From VAYN01 sp963702075 (GTDB lineage: Bacteria; Actinomycetota; Thermoleophilia; Solirubrobacterales; 70-9), in the NCBI GenBank assembly GCA_963702075.1, contig OY969703.1, positions 124,001 to 188,000 on the forward strand: DNA of 64,000 nt, given 5' to 3'. Made by a program: the position numbers and the translations under genes. The notes under the pieces are model-generated. The model was not told the DNA's origin. It did no database searches and saw nothing but the letters and a program-made list of their open reading frames with translations. Shown piece after piece: positions 50,200 through 58,195 of this stretch. Position 1 is the first letter of the stretch; each line of letters starts with the position of its first letter.

Positions 50200-52195
50200 T
50201 TGGAACCTCCGGAGGTGCGGTTGGCGTGCCGGTTCTTCTTGCATTTCTTCTGATGCTTTCTACATTTCTCTTTTTTGCGATGGCGAGGGTGCTTGGCGTG
50301 CTGATTTCCCGATCCGACAAATACGGAGGTAGGCGCCGGTGACGAGCGGGCGCCAGCCCGGGTTCGCCTTGGCACGCGCCATCGATGCAGGGCTTAGGGC
50401 CGGTTATCGGTGACGGAAACCCGCCATCGACACGGGCGTCGTAAACAGCTGGCACTCCGGCTTCCTGGCTCGCCACCACAAGTTGATCCCCGGTCCTGAT
50501 GAAGACGTCATGACCATCCGGCGTCGCGCCCATCAGGTCGGTTGGCGCCGAATCCGTGCCGGTTGAGATCAACGAAAGGTTTCCGGCCCTCCACTCGTAA
50601 ACGTCGAGCACCCCGTTGCTGTCGGCAGGGACAAGGCCTTCGTCAGAGACGAAAAACATGGTTTCACCATCGCTGCTGAGGTTGACGAGATCCATATTGA
50701 ACCCGCCGAGGCCGGTTCTCAGTTGAGCGAGGTAATTCGTGAACCCCGCGTCTCCGGAGGCGGGCATGCCGGCTGGATTGCATGAGACGCAGGTCAGGGT
50801 ATCGTCATTGGCACTGTACCGGTAGATCTCGCGGTGACCTTCGTTGTCATAGGAAGTAAGTTGCGCTACGGACTCAAAGGCAAAGATCTCGCCAGTCTGC
50901 GACGTACGCGACGTGTCGGCTAGGAAGAAAGCGCCACCCACATGTTTGGACCACTGAGTGAGCCCGAAGTCACCAGAACTGCTGCTTAATTGGTGTGCAA
51001 GGTCAAAGGTCGCAACGGTTGCAATGAACGTCGTGCCGCTGCCATTCCAGACATAGAGGTTTGGGTCGCCCAGGGCGCCTTTCGTGCCGTCGAGTTGTGA
51101 AGGGGAGTCAAAGTACACATGTGAGCCATCAGACGAAATGTTGACAAATTCGGCATCATTGCTTGCGGTAATCTGCGTGGCTATCTGAGATTCGGTGTCG
51201 AAGGAATAAAGGTTTCCTTCCTTGAGGTAGAAAACCTTACGTCCGTCGGCTGAGGAACCTCCGGATTCGAATGGTCCCGTGGTAACAAGCTCGGTTTTCG
51301 AATCGTTGATTCGGGCGTACAAGTTAGATTCGTTTTGAAACAGTACGGTGGACCCGTCTTTGGAAGCACCCTGAAAAGTACTGTCGCTCCCCGGGGTCAC
51401 ATCGCCCGGTAAGAGCGAGGCCAACTGCAAGCCGGAGGACGTTCGATCGTAGACAGCGCCCACCCCGTCTGGGGGTGCGTCGGGCGTCAACCGAATTTTC
51501 GAATGCGACTGAGTGTCATTCTGGAGGATGATGTGATCGCCGCTGCTCGTTATCCACACCGCTTCGGCCTGAATATCGTCGGCGAATCCATTGGGCCATC
51601 CGTCGATATCCGGGCTGGAGGGGATGGTTCCTTCCCCCACCAAGTGAATCGTGCCGTTTGGATAGCGGATGTAGCCGGCCGCGCTCCCTTCGGGGTGTGG
51701 GAGCGCCAGGCTACCGCCGAATCCTTCACCGAATTCAGGGAAGGATTCGACACGGAAGGTCGTGTACTCATGGTTGGCACTGAAGCCCCCCGGGCTGGGT
51801 ACTTTTGCCTCTTGCCCACTCGGGCCGACACGCGTGTTCGACCACCCGTCCGGACCACGCTGCGCCCGAAACGTATTGGCGTAGCCGTTGCTCCCGCTCC
51901 CAGGCAGGCCGGCTCCTTTGATGGCGAAGAGGAAGCTCGTGCCGTCCGCCGTCGCCGGGGGTGAAGGAATATGGTCCCCGCTGCGGGTCACGAGGCCGGT
52001 CCCGACAAAGTTAGGGGGCTGACCGTTCGTCTCGCGCGGCGTCACCAGCTCGTAGGCGCGGCAATCCGGCAGGTTCGCGCTCGGCCCCGTTCGAAGGGCT
52101 TCGTTCGGGCAGGCCGCCGAAGCGGACGATGCGCCGAGGGCGACGGTCAGAAGCGATGCCGTCACGGCGACTATGGCTTTCCCGCGGCGTCTCAC
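50196..52195 (-). CDS. Large secreted beta-propeller-like protein, frameshifted near its C-terminus
   Basis: GTG 52195 follows AAGGAG and gives a signal peptide ending S-A-S-A, then A-C-P-N-E-A-L-R-T-G-P-S-A-N-L-P-D-C-R-A-Y-E, a hallmark of secreted proteins in this group. The body has PD40/TolB-like blades (S-x-D-G-x-x-V-Y/L-F). The frame is clean to about 50350 (C-Q-G-E-P-G-L-A-P-A). From there the original frame runs into meaningless text to 50024. A second frame continues S-S-P-A-P-T-S-V-F-V-G-S-G-N and a Lys/His/Cys-rich tail to a TGA at 50196-50198 that overlaps the next gene's GTG. One base appears to be missing at about 50340-50360. Confidence 0.72.
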
Positions 52196-52549
52196 GTATA
52201 GCTCTCCTTGTCCCGGGGCTCCCGCCTCACCCAAACCCCTTCGGGTTCCCTGGCCGAGGCGTCGGCCGGCTTGTCTCTCTCCGCCTGCGGTGCGGCTTCC
52301 TCTCCCTGAGGTGCCCCGCCCCGTTGACGCCGCAAATAAGAACATATGCGGACCAGCTTGTCAAGCAACTGCGAACAGAAGCGCTCGCCTTGTCTCCATA
52401 TGACACGAAAAAATGGCTTGTTAGAGCGGCCTGGGCGTAAGCGGTGAGATCAAAGCTCTACACGTTGTCCAGTTATCTTCGTACCACTTGAACTTTCTTT
52501 GATGGTTAAGCTGGGCCCTGTTCGTATGCGCGGATATCTTGCTCCCACG
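52196..52549. other. Divergent intergenic region
   Basis: This 354-base gap separates the large secreted-protein operon from the tandem TetR gene. It holds a strong minus-strand promoter (52336-52364) and a leader of about 130 bases. On the plus side it holds a possible TTGATG-N17-TCGTAT promoter near 52500. No gene is evident. Confidence 0.5.
52336..52364 (-). promoter_or_regulatory. Promoter TTGACA-N17-TCTTAT of the secreted-protein operon
   Basis: On the minus strand a perfect TTGACA (52359-52364) is followed after 17 bases by TCTTAT (52336-52341). GGTCCG and TGT in the spacer and TTATT after it match the promoter at 40423-40451. Confidence 0.6.
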
Positions 52550-53830
52550 ATGACCAGGACTCCGTGGGGGGATGCGGCTTCGCTGCGGGAGCGGAAGCTG
52601 CGGCCGGGCAGGGGCACTCCGCGGGCGGAGGCTCAGCGCAACCAGCGCGAGCGACTGTTTGCGGCGATGGTGGCGACCGTGGCCGAAAAGGGCTACGAGG
52701 CGACGACGGTCGCCGACCTCGTCGACCTTTCCGGGGTCTCACGCAGCGCCTTCTACAAGCACTTCGACGACAAGGAGGCCTGCTTCCTGGCGGCGGTCGC
52801 GGAGCTGGTCGGGCCGACGCTGGAGAAACTCGCCGGCGACGAGAGCGCGCCAGCCGGGGTCGAGCGGGCGCGACGGGCGTTCGAGGGCCTGTTCGCGCTG
52901 ATCGCCGAGCAGCCGGCGGCGGCGAAGATGTGCATCGTCGAGGTCTACGCGGCGGGGCCGCGGGGGGCGGCGCTGATCGACCGCTCGATGGACCAGGCGA
53001 CCGACCTGGCGGTGCGGATGCTGGCCCAGGTGCCGGGGCGCGAGGGGATGCCGCGGGAGCTGGTGCGGGCGATCGTCGGCGGCATCCAGAAGGTGATCCA
53101 CAAGCGCCTCTACCGCGGCCAGGAGGAGGAGCTGCCGGCGCTGGCGCCGCAGCTATGGGAGTGGCTCTTCTGCTACCCGGTGCCGCCGGGGCCGCTGAAG
53201 GCGACGCGGCGGCGGACGGTGAAGGCGGTGCCGTTCGAGGAGCGCCAGAAGCTGGCGACCCCGCCGGAGCGGCTGTTGCGGGCGCTGGCCGCGGTGGTCG
53301 CCGAGAAGGGCTACCCCGACACCACCGTCGCCGAGGTGGTCGAACGCGCCCAGACCTCGCAGCGGACCTTCTACGAACACTTCAAGAACAAGGAGGACGC
53401 GATCGTCGCCGCTCTCGACAGCGGCTCGTCCCACATGCTGGCCGCTGCCCTGCCCGCCTTCCGCCGCGCCCCCGACTGGCCTCACGCCGTCCACGACACC
53501 CAGGAAGCGATGTTCCGCTGGGGCGCCGAAGAGCCCGAGTACGCGCGGATGGGCGGCAAAGAGATGTACGCGGCGGGCACGCGCGCCCTCGACCAGCGCG
53601 AGGTCGTGACCGAAGGGATGGAGGGTCTGCTCGTCCCCGGCTACGAGCTCAAACCCGACACCCCGCCGATCGCCTCCGAGGCCATCGGCGGCGCCCTCTA
53701 CTCCCTCCTCTACGACCACGTCAACCAGAAAGGACCGGAGACGCTGCCGGACCTGGTGCCGACGCTCGTTTACGTCACCCTGGCCCCCTTCCTCGAGGCC
53801 GACGAGGCCTACGAGGTCGCGGTCGGCTAG
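52550..53830 (+). CDS. Tandem TetR-family regulator (two repressor units in one chain)
   Basis: This 426-residue protein contains two complete TetR units. The first HTH reads A-E-K-G-Y-E-A-T-T-V-A-D-L ... G-V-S-R-S-A-F-Y-K-H-F. The second, about 210 residues later, reads A-E-K-G-Y-P-D-T-T-V-A-E-V ... T-S-Q-R-T-F-Y-E-H-F. Each is followed by a helical ligand domain. TetR proteins normally dimerise, so a fused pair could act as a monomeric or asymmetric repressor. ATG 52550 is preferred; ATG 52526 and 52502 are possible. The stop shares CTAG with a convergent tiny gene. Confidence 0.86.
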   Translation: MTRTPWGDAASLRERKLRPGRGTPRAEAQRNQRERLFAAMVATVAEKGYEATTVADLVDLSGVSRSAFYKHFDDKEACFLAAVAELVGPTLEKLAGDESAPAGVERARRAFEGLFALIAEQPAAAKMCIVEVYAAGPRGAALIDRSMDQATDLAVRMLAQVPGREGMPRELVRAIVGGIQKVIHKRLYRGQEEELPALAPQLWEWLFCYPVPPGPLKATRRRTVKAVPFEERQKLATPPERLLRALAAVVAEKGYPDTTVAEVVERAQTSQRTFYEHFKNKEDAIVAALDSGSSHMLAAALPAFRRAPDWPHAVHDTQEAMFRWGAEEPEYARMGGKEMYAAGTRALDQREVVTEGMEGLLVPGYELKPDTPPIASEAIGGALYSLLYDHVNQKGPETLPDLVPTLVYVTLAPFLEADEAYEVAVG

Positions 53831-54192
53831 AAGGCCTGCATCCCAGCGAGGCCGACGAAGCAGGTCACCGTGATCCCGCCCATGGCGAAGAAGCCGCGCA
53901 TCATCGTTCGGTGCATAGCGTCGAAACGGGCGTTGACGGTGTCGAAGCGATCGTTCGTCGCCTGCTGCATCGCTTCGAAGCGGGTGTCCATTGACTGCTG
54001 CATCGCATCGAAGCGAGTGTTCATTGACTGGTGCATCGCATCGAAGCGAGTGTTCATTTCGCTGCGCAGGCCGCGCACCTCGCCGCGGAGTTCGCGGATG
54101 TCTCCGTCGAGGCGGTTGAATCCCTCGTCGACCCGCTTGTTGAGGTCGTCGAGGCGCTGGTCGGTCCAGGCTTCTCTCTCCATGACTGCCAT
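53827..54192 (-). CDS. Coiled-coil/membrane-anchor protein, family copy 5, with 11-residue repeats
   Basis: This 121-residue protein has head E-R-E-A-W-T-D-Q-R-L-D-D-L-N-K-R-V-D. A long coiled coil contains repeats of type R-F-D-A-M-x-Q-S-M-x-T (11 residues, 33 bp each), and the C-terminal hydrophobic helix has R-G-F-F-A-M-G-G-I, as in copy 4. ATG 54192 is six bases from the TACGCT box. The TAG stop shares CTAG with the TetR gene. Confidence 0.77.
   Translation of the reverse strand: MAVMEREAWTDQRLDDLNKRVDEGFNRLDGDIRELRGEVRGLRSEMNTRFDAMHQSMNTRFDAMQQSMDTRFEAMQQATNDRFDTVNARFDAMHRTMMRGFFAMGGITVTCFVGLAGMQAF
53967..54065. repeat. 33-bp tandem repeats in copy 5
   Basis: GCATCG-initiated units at 53967, 54000 and 54033 lie exactly 33 bases apart; the last two are nearly identical. 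They are in frame and extend the coiled coil. Confidence 0.88.
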
Positions 54193-54198
54193 AAGTCT

Positions 54199-54204
54199 AG
54201 CGTA
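54199..54204 (-). promoter_or_regulatory. Leaderless-type -10 box, copy 5
   Basis: TACGCT on the minus strand lies six bases before ATG 54192. A TTGTTT 17 bases further upstream may be the -35. Confidence 0.6.
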
Positions 54205-54270
54205 ATGTTTCGTCTGTAACAAAACAAGGCGCTACTGGAAAATTTCAGGAGCGACTTCGTCCCGAAACTG

Positions 54271-54885
54271 TCAACTGCGGAGGCCCGCGAGGCTCGTTGC
54301 GCCTCGTTCCACTAGACGGTCCCACTTGGCACCGACAGCATCGGCGAGCCAGTCGACCCGGCTGCGCGGCGGCGGCGCCCAGAGGGCGAGGGCGGCAGCG
54401 GAGCCGAGGGCAGCGCCGGCGAGGACATCGCTCGGATAGTGGACGCCGAGCGCGACGCGGCCGACCGAGAGCACGGTGGCGAAAACAAGAGCGGCGATCC
54501 CCCAGCCGCGCTTCCGCAGGAGGATCGCCACGGCGATCGCGAAGGCGGCGGTGGCGTGGTCGCTGGGGAAGCCCGGGTCGGCGGCATGGCTCGAAAAGAG
54601 ATGGACGCCGTGGGGGTCGGCGACGAAAGGCCGGGCACGGTCGACGAGTTCGGAGATCACCTTGCCAACGGCGAGGCCGAGCCCGGCGCTGAGCACCGCG
54701 GCCACCGACGCACGGCGCCAGGCGGCATGGCTAGCGCCGCGGGCGGCGAGAAAGACGATCGCCAGCGTCGCGATGAATAGGGCCTCGGAAGCGTTGACAT
54801 AGAAGAGGAGGGGATCCTCCACCCCGTCGTGCTGGTACATGAAGTTGTTGAGGGCGTGCAGAACGGACCAGTCCACCGGCGCCAC
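54271..54885 (-). CDS. PAP2-family membrane phosphatase (undecaprenyl-diphosphatase-like)
   Basis: This 204-residue protein with about five helices shows the three PAP2 phosphatase motifs: K-V-I-S-E-L-V-D-R-A-R-P, F-P-S-D-H-A-T and G-R-V-A-L-G-V-H-Y-P-S-D-V. It would recycle undecaprenyl pyrophosphate (BcrC-like) or dephosphorylate other lipids at the outer face. The start is GTG 54885. Confidence 0.88.
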   Translation of the reverse strand: MAPVDWSVLHALNNFMYQHDGVEDPLLFYVNASEALFIATLAIVFLAARGASHAAWRRASVAAVLSAGLGLAVGKVISELVDRARPFVADPHGVHLFSSHAADPGFPSDHATAAFAIAVAILLRKRGWGIAALVFATVLSVGRVALGVHYPSDVLAGAALGSAAALALWAPPPRSRVDWLADAVGAKWDRLVERGATSLAGLRS

Positions 54886-54910
54886 GCTGTCACAACTTCT
54901 TTACGCCGAG

Positions 54911-56230
54911 CTAAAGGGGCGTACCGACCGCGAAGAGCCTCCATTCGCCGGGGGCACCCTTGAGCGTCTGGACGCCGCGATCGGCGAACTCGAGGCCGGA
55001 GCCGACGACCAGCTCGCGCACGGTGCTGGAGACGAGGACTTCGTCCGGGCCGGCGAGGGCGCCGATGTTGACCGCCATGCCGCCGACGTCGTCGCCGATC
55101 AGCTCGACCTCGCCGGTGTGGATGCCGGCGCGGACCGCGAGGCCGAGCCGCGCCACCTCCTCCTGGAGGGCGCGGGCGCAGCGGATCGCGCGGGCGGGAC
55201 CGTCGAAGGTGGCGAGGAACCCGTCCCCCATCGTCTTCACCTCACGGCCGCGGTGGAGCGAGAGCTGGCGCCGGACCGCGGCGTCATGGCGCTCGAGCAG
55301 CTGCCGCCAGGTGCGGTCGCCGAGCTCGGCCGCCTTCTCGGTCGAGGCGACGATGTCGGTGAAGAGGATCGTCGCCAGCGACCGCTCGTTTTCGGTCGCC
55401 CGGCGGCTGCCGACGAGGAACTCCTCGACCTCGTCGAGCATCGCGTCGATGTCGCCGATGAACGGCAGGTGGTCCTCGCCCGGCAGCTCGACGTAGCGGG
55501 CGCCGGGGATCTCACCGGCCAGGTAGCGGCCCTGCGCGGCGGCGATCATCCGGTCGCGCCCCCGGTGCAGGACGAGGGTCGGGACGTCGATAGCCGGCAG
55601 GATCGCCCTCACGTCCATCTCCCGGTAGAGGTCCATCAGGGCGATCGCCCCGGCGGGACTCGTCCCCTGGCGCAGCAGTCGCGCCCACCAGCGTTCGAAC
55701 TCGAGGTCGCCGATCCGGCTCGGCGCCCAGATCTCGAGGGCCACCGGCTTTCCCCAGTCGCGGCGCACCACCGATCCCCACTTGTCGAGCGCTACGTCGC
55801 TGATCCCGTGAGGAAAGCCCTCGGTCTCGACCATCCGCGCGAAGGTCCCGAAGAGGATTAGCCCGGAGACCCTGCCGGGGTAGGTCGCCGCGTAGAGGGT
55901 CGACATCGGGCCGCCCTCGGAGATGCCGAAGAGGGCGGGGCGCTCGAAGTCGGCGGCCTCGATGACCGCGCCGAGATCGTCCATCGACTCCTCCAGCGTC
56001 GGCGGCCTGCCGGGCCGGTCGGACAGCCCCTGCCCGCGGTTGTCGAAGATCAGCAGGCGGGCGAAGGAGGTGAGCCGGCGCAGGAAGCGGGCGACCTCCG
56101 GCTCCTCCCAGAGCAACTCGACCTGGGAGACGAAACCGGGGACGAAGACCAGGTCAATCGGCCCCTCGCCATGGACCTGGTAGGCGATGCTGACCCCGTC
56201 GGAGTCGGCGTAGAGGGTCTCAGCCTCCAT
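54911..56230 (-). CDS. Alpha/beta-hydrolase fused to class III adenylate/guanylate cyclase
   Basis: This 439-residue protein has an N-terminal half that is an alpha/beta hydrolase with nucleophile elbow G-I-S-E-G-G, oxyanion region F-V-P-G-F and a D-H-L-P-F-I catalytic His. The C-terminal about 160 residues are a class III cyclase: L-F-T-D-I-V-A-S-T with metal Asp, K-T-M-G-D-G-F-L-A-T-F with the second Asp, and R-A-G-I-H-T-G-E. The combination suggests a small-molecule-gated cyclase. No membrane segment is seen. Confidence 0.87.
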   Translation of the reverse strand: MEAETLYADSDGVSIAYQVHGEGPIDLVFVPGFVSQVELLWEEPEVARFLRRLTSFARLLIFDNRGQGLSDRPGRPPTLEESMDDLGAVIEAADFERPALFGISEGGPMSTLYAATYPGRVSGLILFGTFARMVETEGFPHGISDVALDKWGSVVRRDWGKPVALEIWAPSRIGDLEFERWWARLLRQGTSPAGAIALMDLYREMDVRAILPAIDVPTLVLHRGRDRMIAAAQGRYLAGEIPGARYVELPGEDHLPFIGDIDAMLDEVEEFLVGSRRATENERSLATILFTDIVASTEKAAELGDRTWRQLLERHDAAVRRQLSLHRGREVKTMGDGFLATFDGPARAIRCARALQEEVARLGLAVRAGIHTGEVELIGDDVGGMAVNIGALAGPDEVLVSSTVRELVVGSGLEFADRGVQTLKGAPGEWRLFAVGTPL

Positions 56231-56253
56231 CCCACCAGTATGGCTTCAAGGTG

Positions 56254-56457
56254 CTAGGCCGCGCGCGAGAGCTTCCGCCGCCGCGGCAGCTCGATGACCT
56301 GACCCCGCTCGGCGTAGACCGGCTCGAACTCGCTGACGGCGAGGACGACGTAGCTGTAGCCACAAGGGCATACCTCGCGGTCGACGTCGTCGAGCTCCTC
56401 GACGACCACCTCGGTCTCCTCCGGGCAGCTAGAGCACGCAACCAGAACTTGGAACAT
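56254..56457 (-). CDS. Small zinc-ribbon-like protein
   Basis: This 67-residue protein has two Cys pairs, C-S-S-C at about residue 8 and C-P-C-G at about 31, probably binding one zinc. The centre is acidic (E-E-T-E-V-V-V-E-E-L-D-D-V-D) and the C-terminus basic. ATG 56457 begins M-F-Q-V-L-V-A-C; the longer frame is antisense to the tRNA. Function unknown. Confidence 0.65.
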   Translation of the reverse strand: MFQVLVACSSCPEETEVVVEELDDVDREVCPCGYSYVVLAVSEFEPVYAERGQVIELPRRRKLSRAA

Positions 56458-56541
56458 GCCTCGATGGTGCCGACCACTTCGGACGGATGGGCGCCGTTGC
56501 AACGGACTTCCCAAGCTGGTGATCGAAGCACGCGCGGAGAG

Positions 56542-56614
56542 TGGCGAGGGCGGGATTCGAACCCGCGACACCACGATTTTCAGTCGTGTGCTCTACCAAC
56601 TGAGCTACCTCGCC
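56542..56614 (-). tRNA. tRNA-Phe (GAA)
   Basis: This 73-base cloverleaf has acceptor GGCGAGG/CCTCGCC, a D-arm GCTC-AGTTGGTA-GAGC, anticodon stem CACGA/TCGTG with loop CTGAAAA (anticodon GAA), and T-arm GCGGG-TTCGAAT-CCCGC. The 3' CCA is not encoded. Confidence 0.97.
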
Positions 56615-56680
56615 CGGGCGCGTGCAGCGCGGGGTCGAAGGGTACCGGGAGCGGGGCGGGCGGGCTGATTGGATAGGGCG

Positions 56681-58195
56681 ATGGGCTGGGCTCGGATCGT
56701 GCTGGTGCTTGGCGCCGTGGTGGTGGCGGGGGCGCTGCTGGTCTCCGGCGGCTCGGGGGCCGATCCGCGGACGCCGCCGGCGCTGCCGGGGGAGCCGCCG
56801 CCGTTCCTGGGGACGGCGGTCGTCGGGAGCGGTGGGCTGACGGCGGCGATTGACGCTTACGGGGACGTCGTCGACATACGGGTGCCGGGGCCGGCGGGCC
56901 GGCCGCTGATCGACAACCCCGCTGCGCGACAGACCGCCGGGACGGTGGCCGCAGACACCGGGCTCGTGCCGTGGGTGCGGATCGGAGGCGCACCGGCGCG
57001 GCCTCTTTGGCGAGCTAACCGGGTCCGGCAACGCTACTGGCCGGATACGAACGTTCTCGTCACCGAAGCGCGCTTCGGCGGTACGCGGGTTCGCATCGCC
57101 TATGCCGCCCGCGACCGCGGCCTTGCCTGCCTCGCCAAGACTCGCGGGCCGGCGCGGCTCGAATTTCGATCCCGCGACCCGGCCGCCTCCCGGCGGCTGC
57201 TTTGCCACCCCGGCCCTGCGCTGCGGGCAATTCTGGCTGCCATGCGAGGTGACCGGCGCTGGTTGCGACGGGCGCGGCCGCTCGGCCCTGGTGCCCCCCC
57301 GTGGGCGGAGGCTATGTACAGCCGGTCGCTGCTGGTCCTGCACGCGCTGACCAACCGCCGTACTGGTGCCGTCATTGCTGGCGCGCGCGACGGTTGGGCG
57401 TATGTCTGGCCGCGCGACGCAGCGGCGGCGACGCTCGCCTTCGCGGCGGCTGGCTACCCCCGGCAGGCGCGGCGGAGCGCGAGCTTCCTGCTCGGCCTCG
57501 ACCTGCGATCAGCCGCCCGCTTCGACGGCGACGGCGATCCGGTTCCGGGCCGCGGGCCCCAGGGAGACGCCGCGGGATGGGTCACGGCAGCGGCGGGCGC
57601 GGCAGGACTCCCCCCACCGCCCCGACTGCCCTGGCGCAACCTTCCCGACTACCAGGAGGGAGAACCAGGCGACTACCTCGGCAATGCCCTTGCCTCACGC
57701 GCGGACGTGTCTGAGTTCACCCGCCATATAAGGGGGGAAAGCTCAGACACCCCCTTGGCAGGAGGCTTGGAGCGGGTGGCGGGCGATCCGGATTCGGGAC
57801 TCGACTCGACGGCGGCCTGGGCGGTCCGTCCCTTCTTCCAGCCCGATCTTTATCCCTCGGTGCGCGCCACGCTGCACCGGCTCGTCTCGCAGGGCACCGC
57901 CTACGGGCTTACCCCCGGCGAAGACTGGCCCGGTCGCGATCCTTGGTCGGGCCCCACCGCCTGGACCGCCTGGTCGCTGGCGGCGCTCGGCCGCGAAGAC
58001 AGCGGCTCGCCTGAAGCCGCAGAGGATCGCCGCCTCGCCCTGCGCCTCCTCGCCGACCTGCGCCGTGCCGCCACGCCGGCGGGAACGCTGCCCGAGCGGG
58101 TCGACTTCCGCACCGGCATCCCCACCTCGACCTCCCCGCTCGCCTGGGCGCACGCCTTCACGATCCTGGCTCTGCAGCAGCTCTGGCCGAGCTAG
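56681..58195 (+). CDS. Secreted or anchored GH15-like glucoamylase family protein
   Basis: This 504-residue protein has an N-terminal hydrophobic signal or anchor. The (alpha/alpha)6 barrel is suggested by G-W-A-Y-V-W-P-R-D-A-A near residue 240, D-S-T-A-A-W-A and the terminal L-P-E-R-V-D-F-R-T-G ... L-A-W-A-H-A-F, the GH15 catalytic-base region in which the second acid appears as L-P-E-R. ATG 56681 is preferred over TTG 56669. The stop shares CTAG with the convergent helicase gene. Confidence 0.75.
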   Translation: MGWARIVLVLGAVVVAGALLVSGGSGADPRTPPALPGEPPPFLGTAVVGSGGLTAAIDAYGDVVDIRVPGPAGRPLIDNPAARQTAGTVAADTGLVPWVRIGGAPARPLWRANRVRQRYWPDTNVLVTEARFGGTRVRIAYAARDRGLACLAKTRGPARLEFRSRDPAASRRLLCHPGPALRAILAAMRGDRRWLRRARPLGPGAPPWAEAMYSRSLLVLHALTNRRTGAVIAGARDGWAYVWPRDAAAATLAFAAAGYPRQARRSASFLLGLDLRSAARFDGDGDPVPGRGPQGDAAGWVTAAAGAAGLPPPPRLPWRNLPDYQEGEPGDYLGNALASRADVSEFTRHIRGESSDTPLAGGLERVAGDPDSGLDSTAAWAVRPFFQPDLYPSVRATLHRLVSQGTAYGLTPGEDWPGRDPWSGPTAWTAWSLAALGREDSGSPEAAEDRRLALRLLADLRRAATPAGTLPERVDFRTGIPTSTSPLAWAHAFTILALQQLWPS

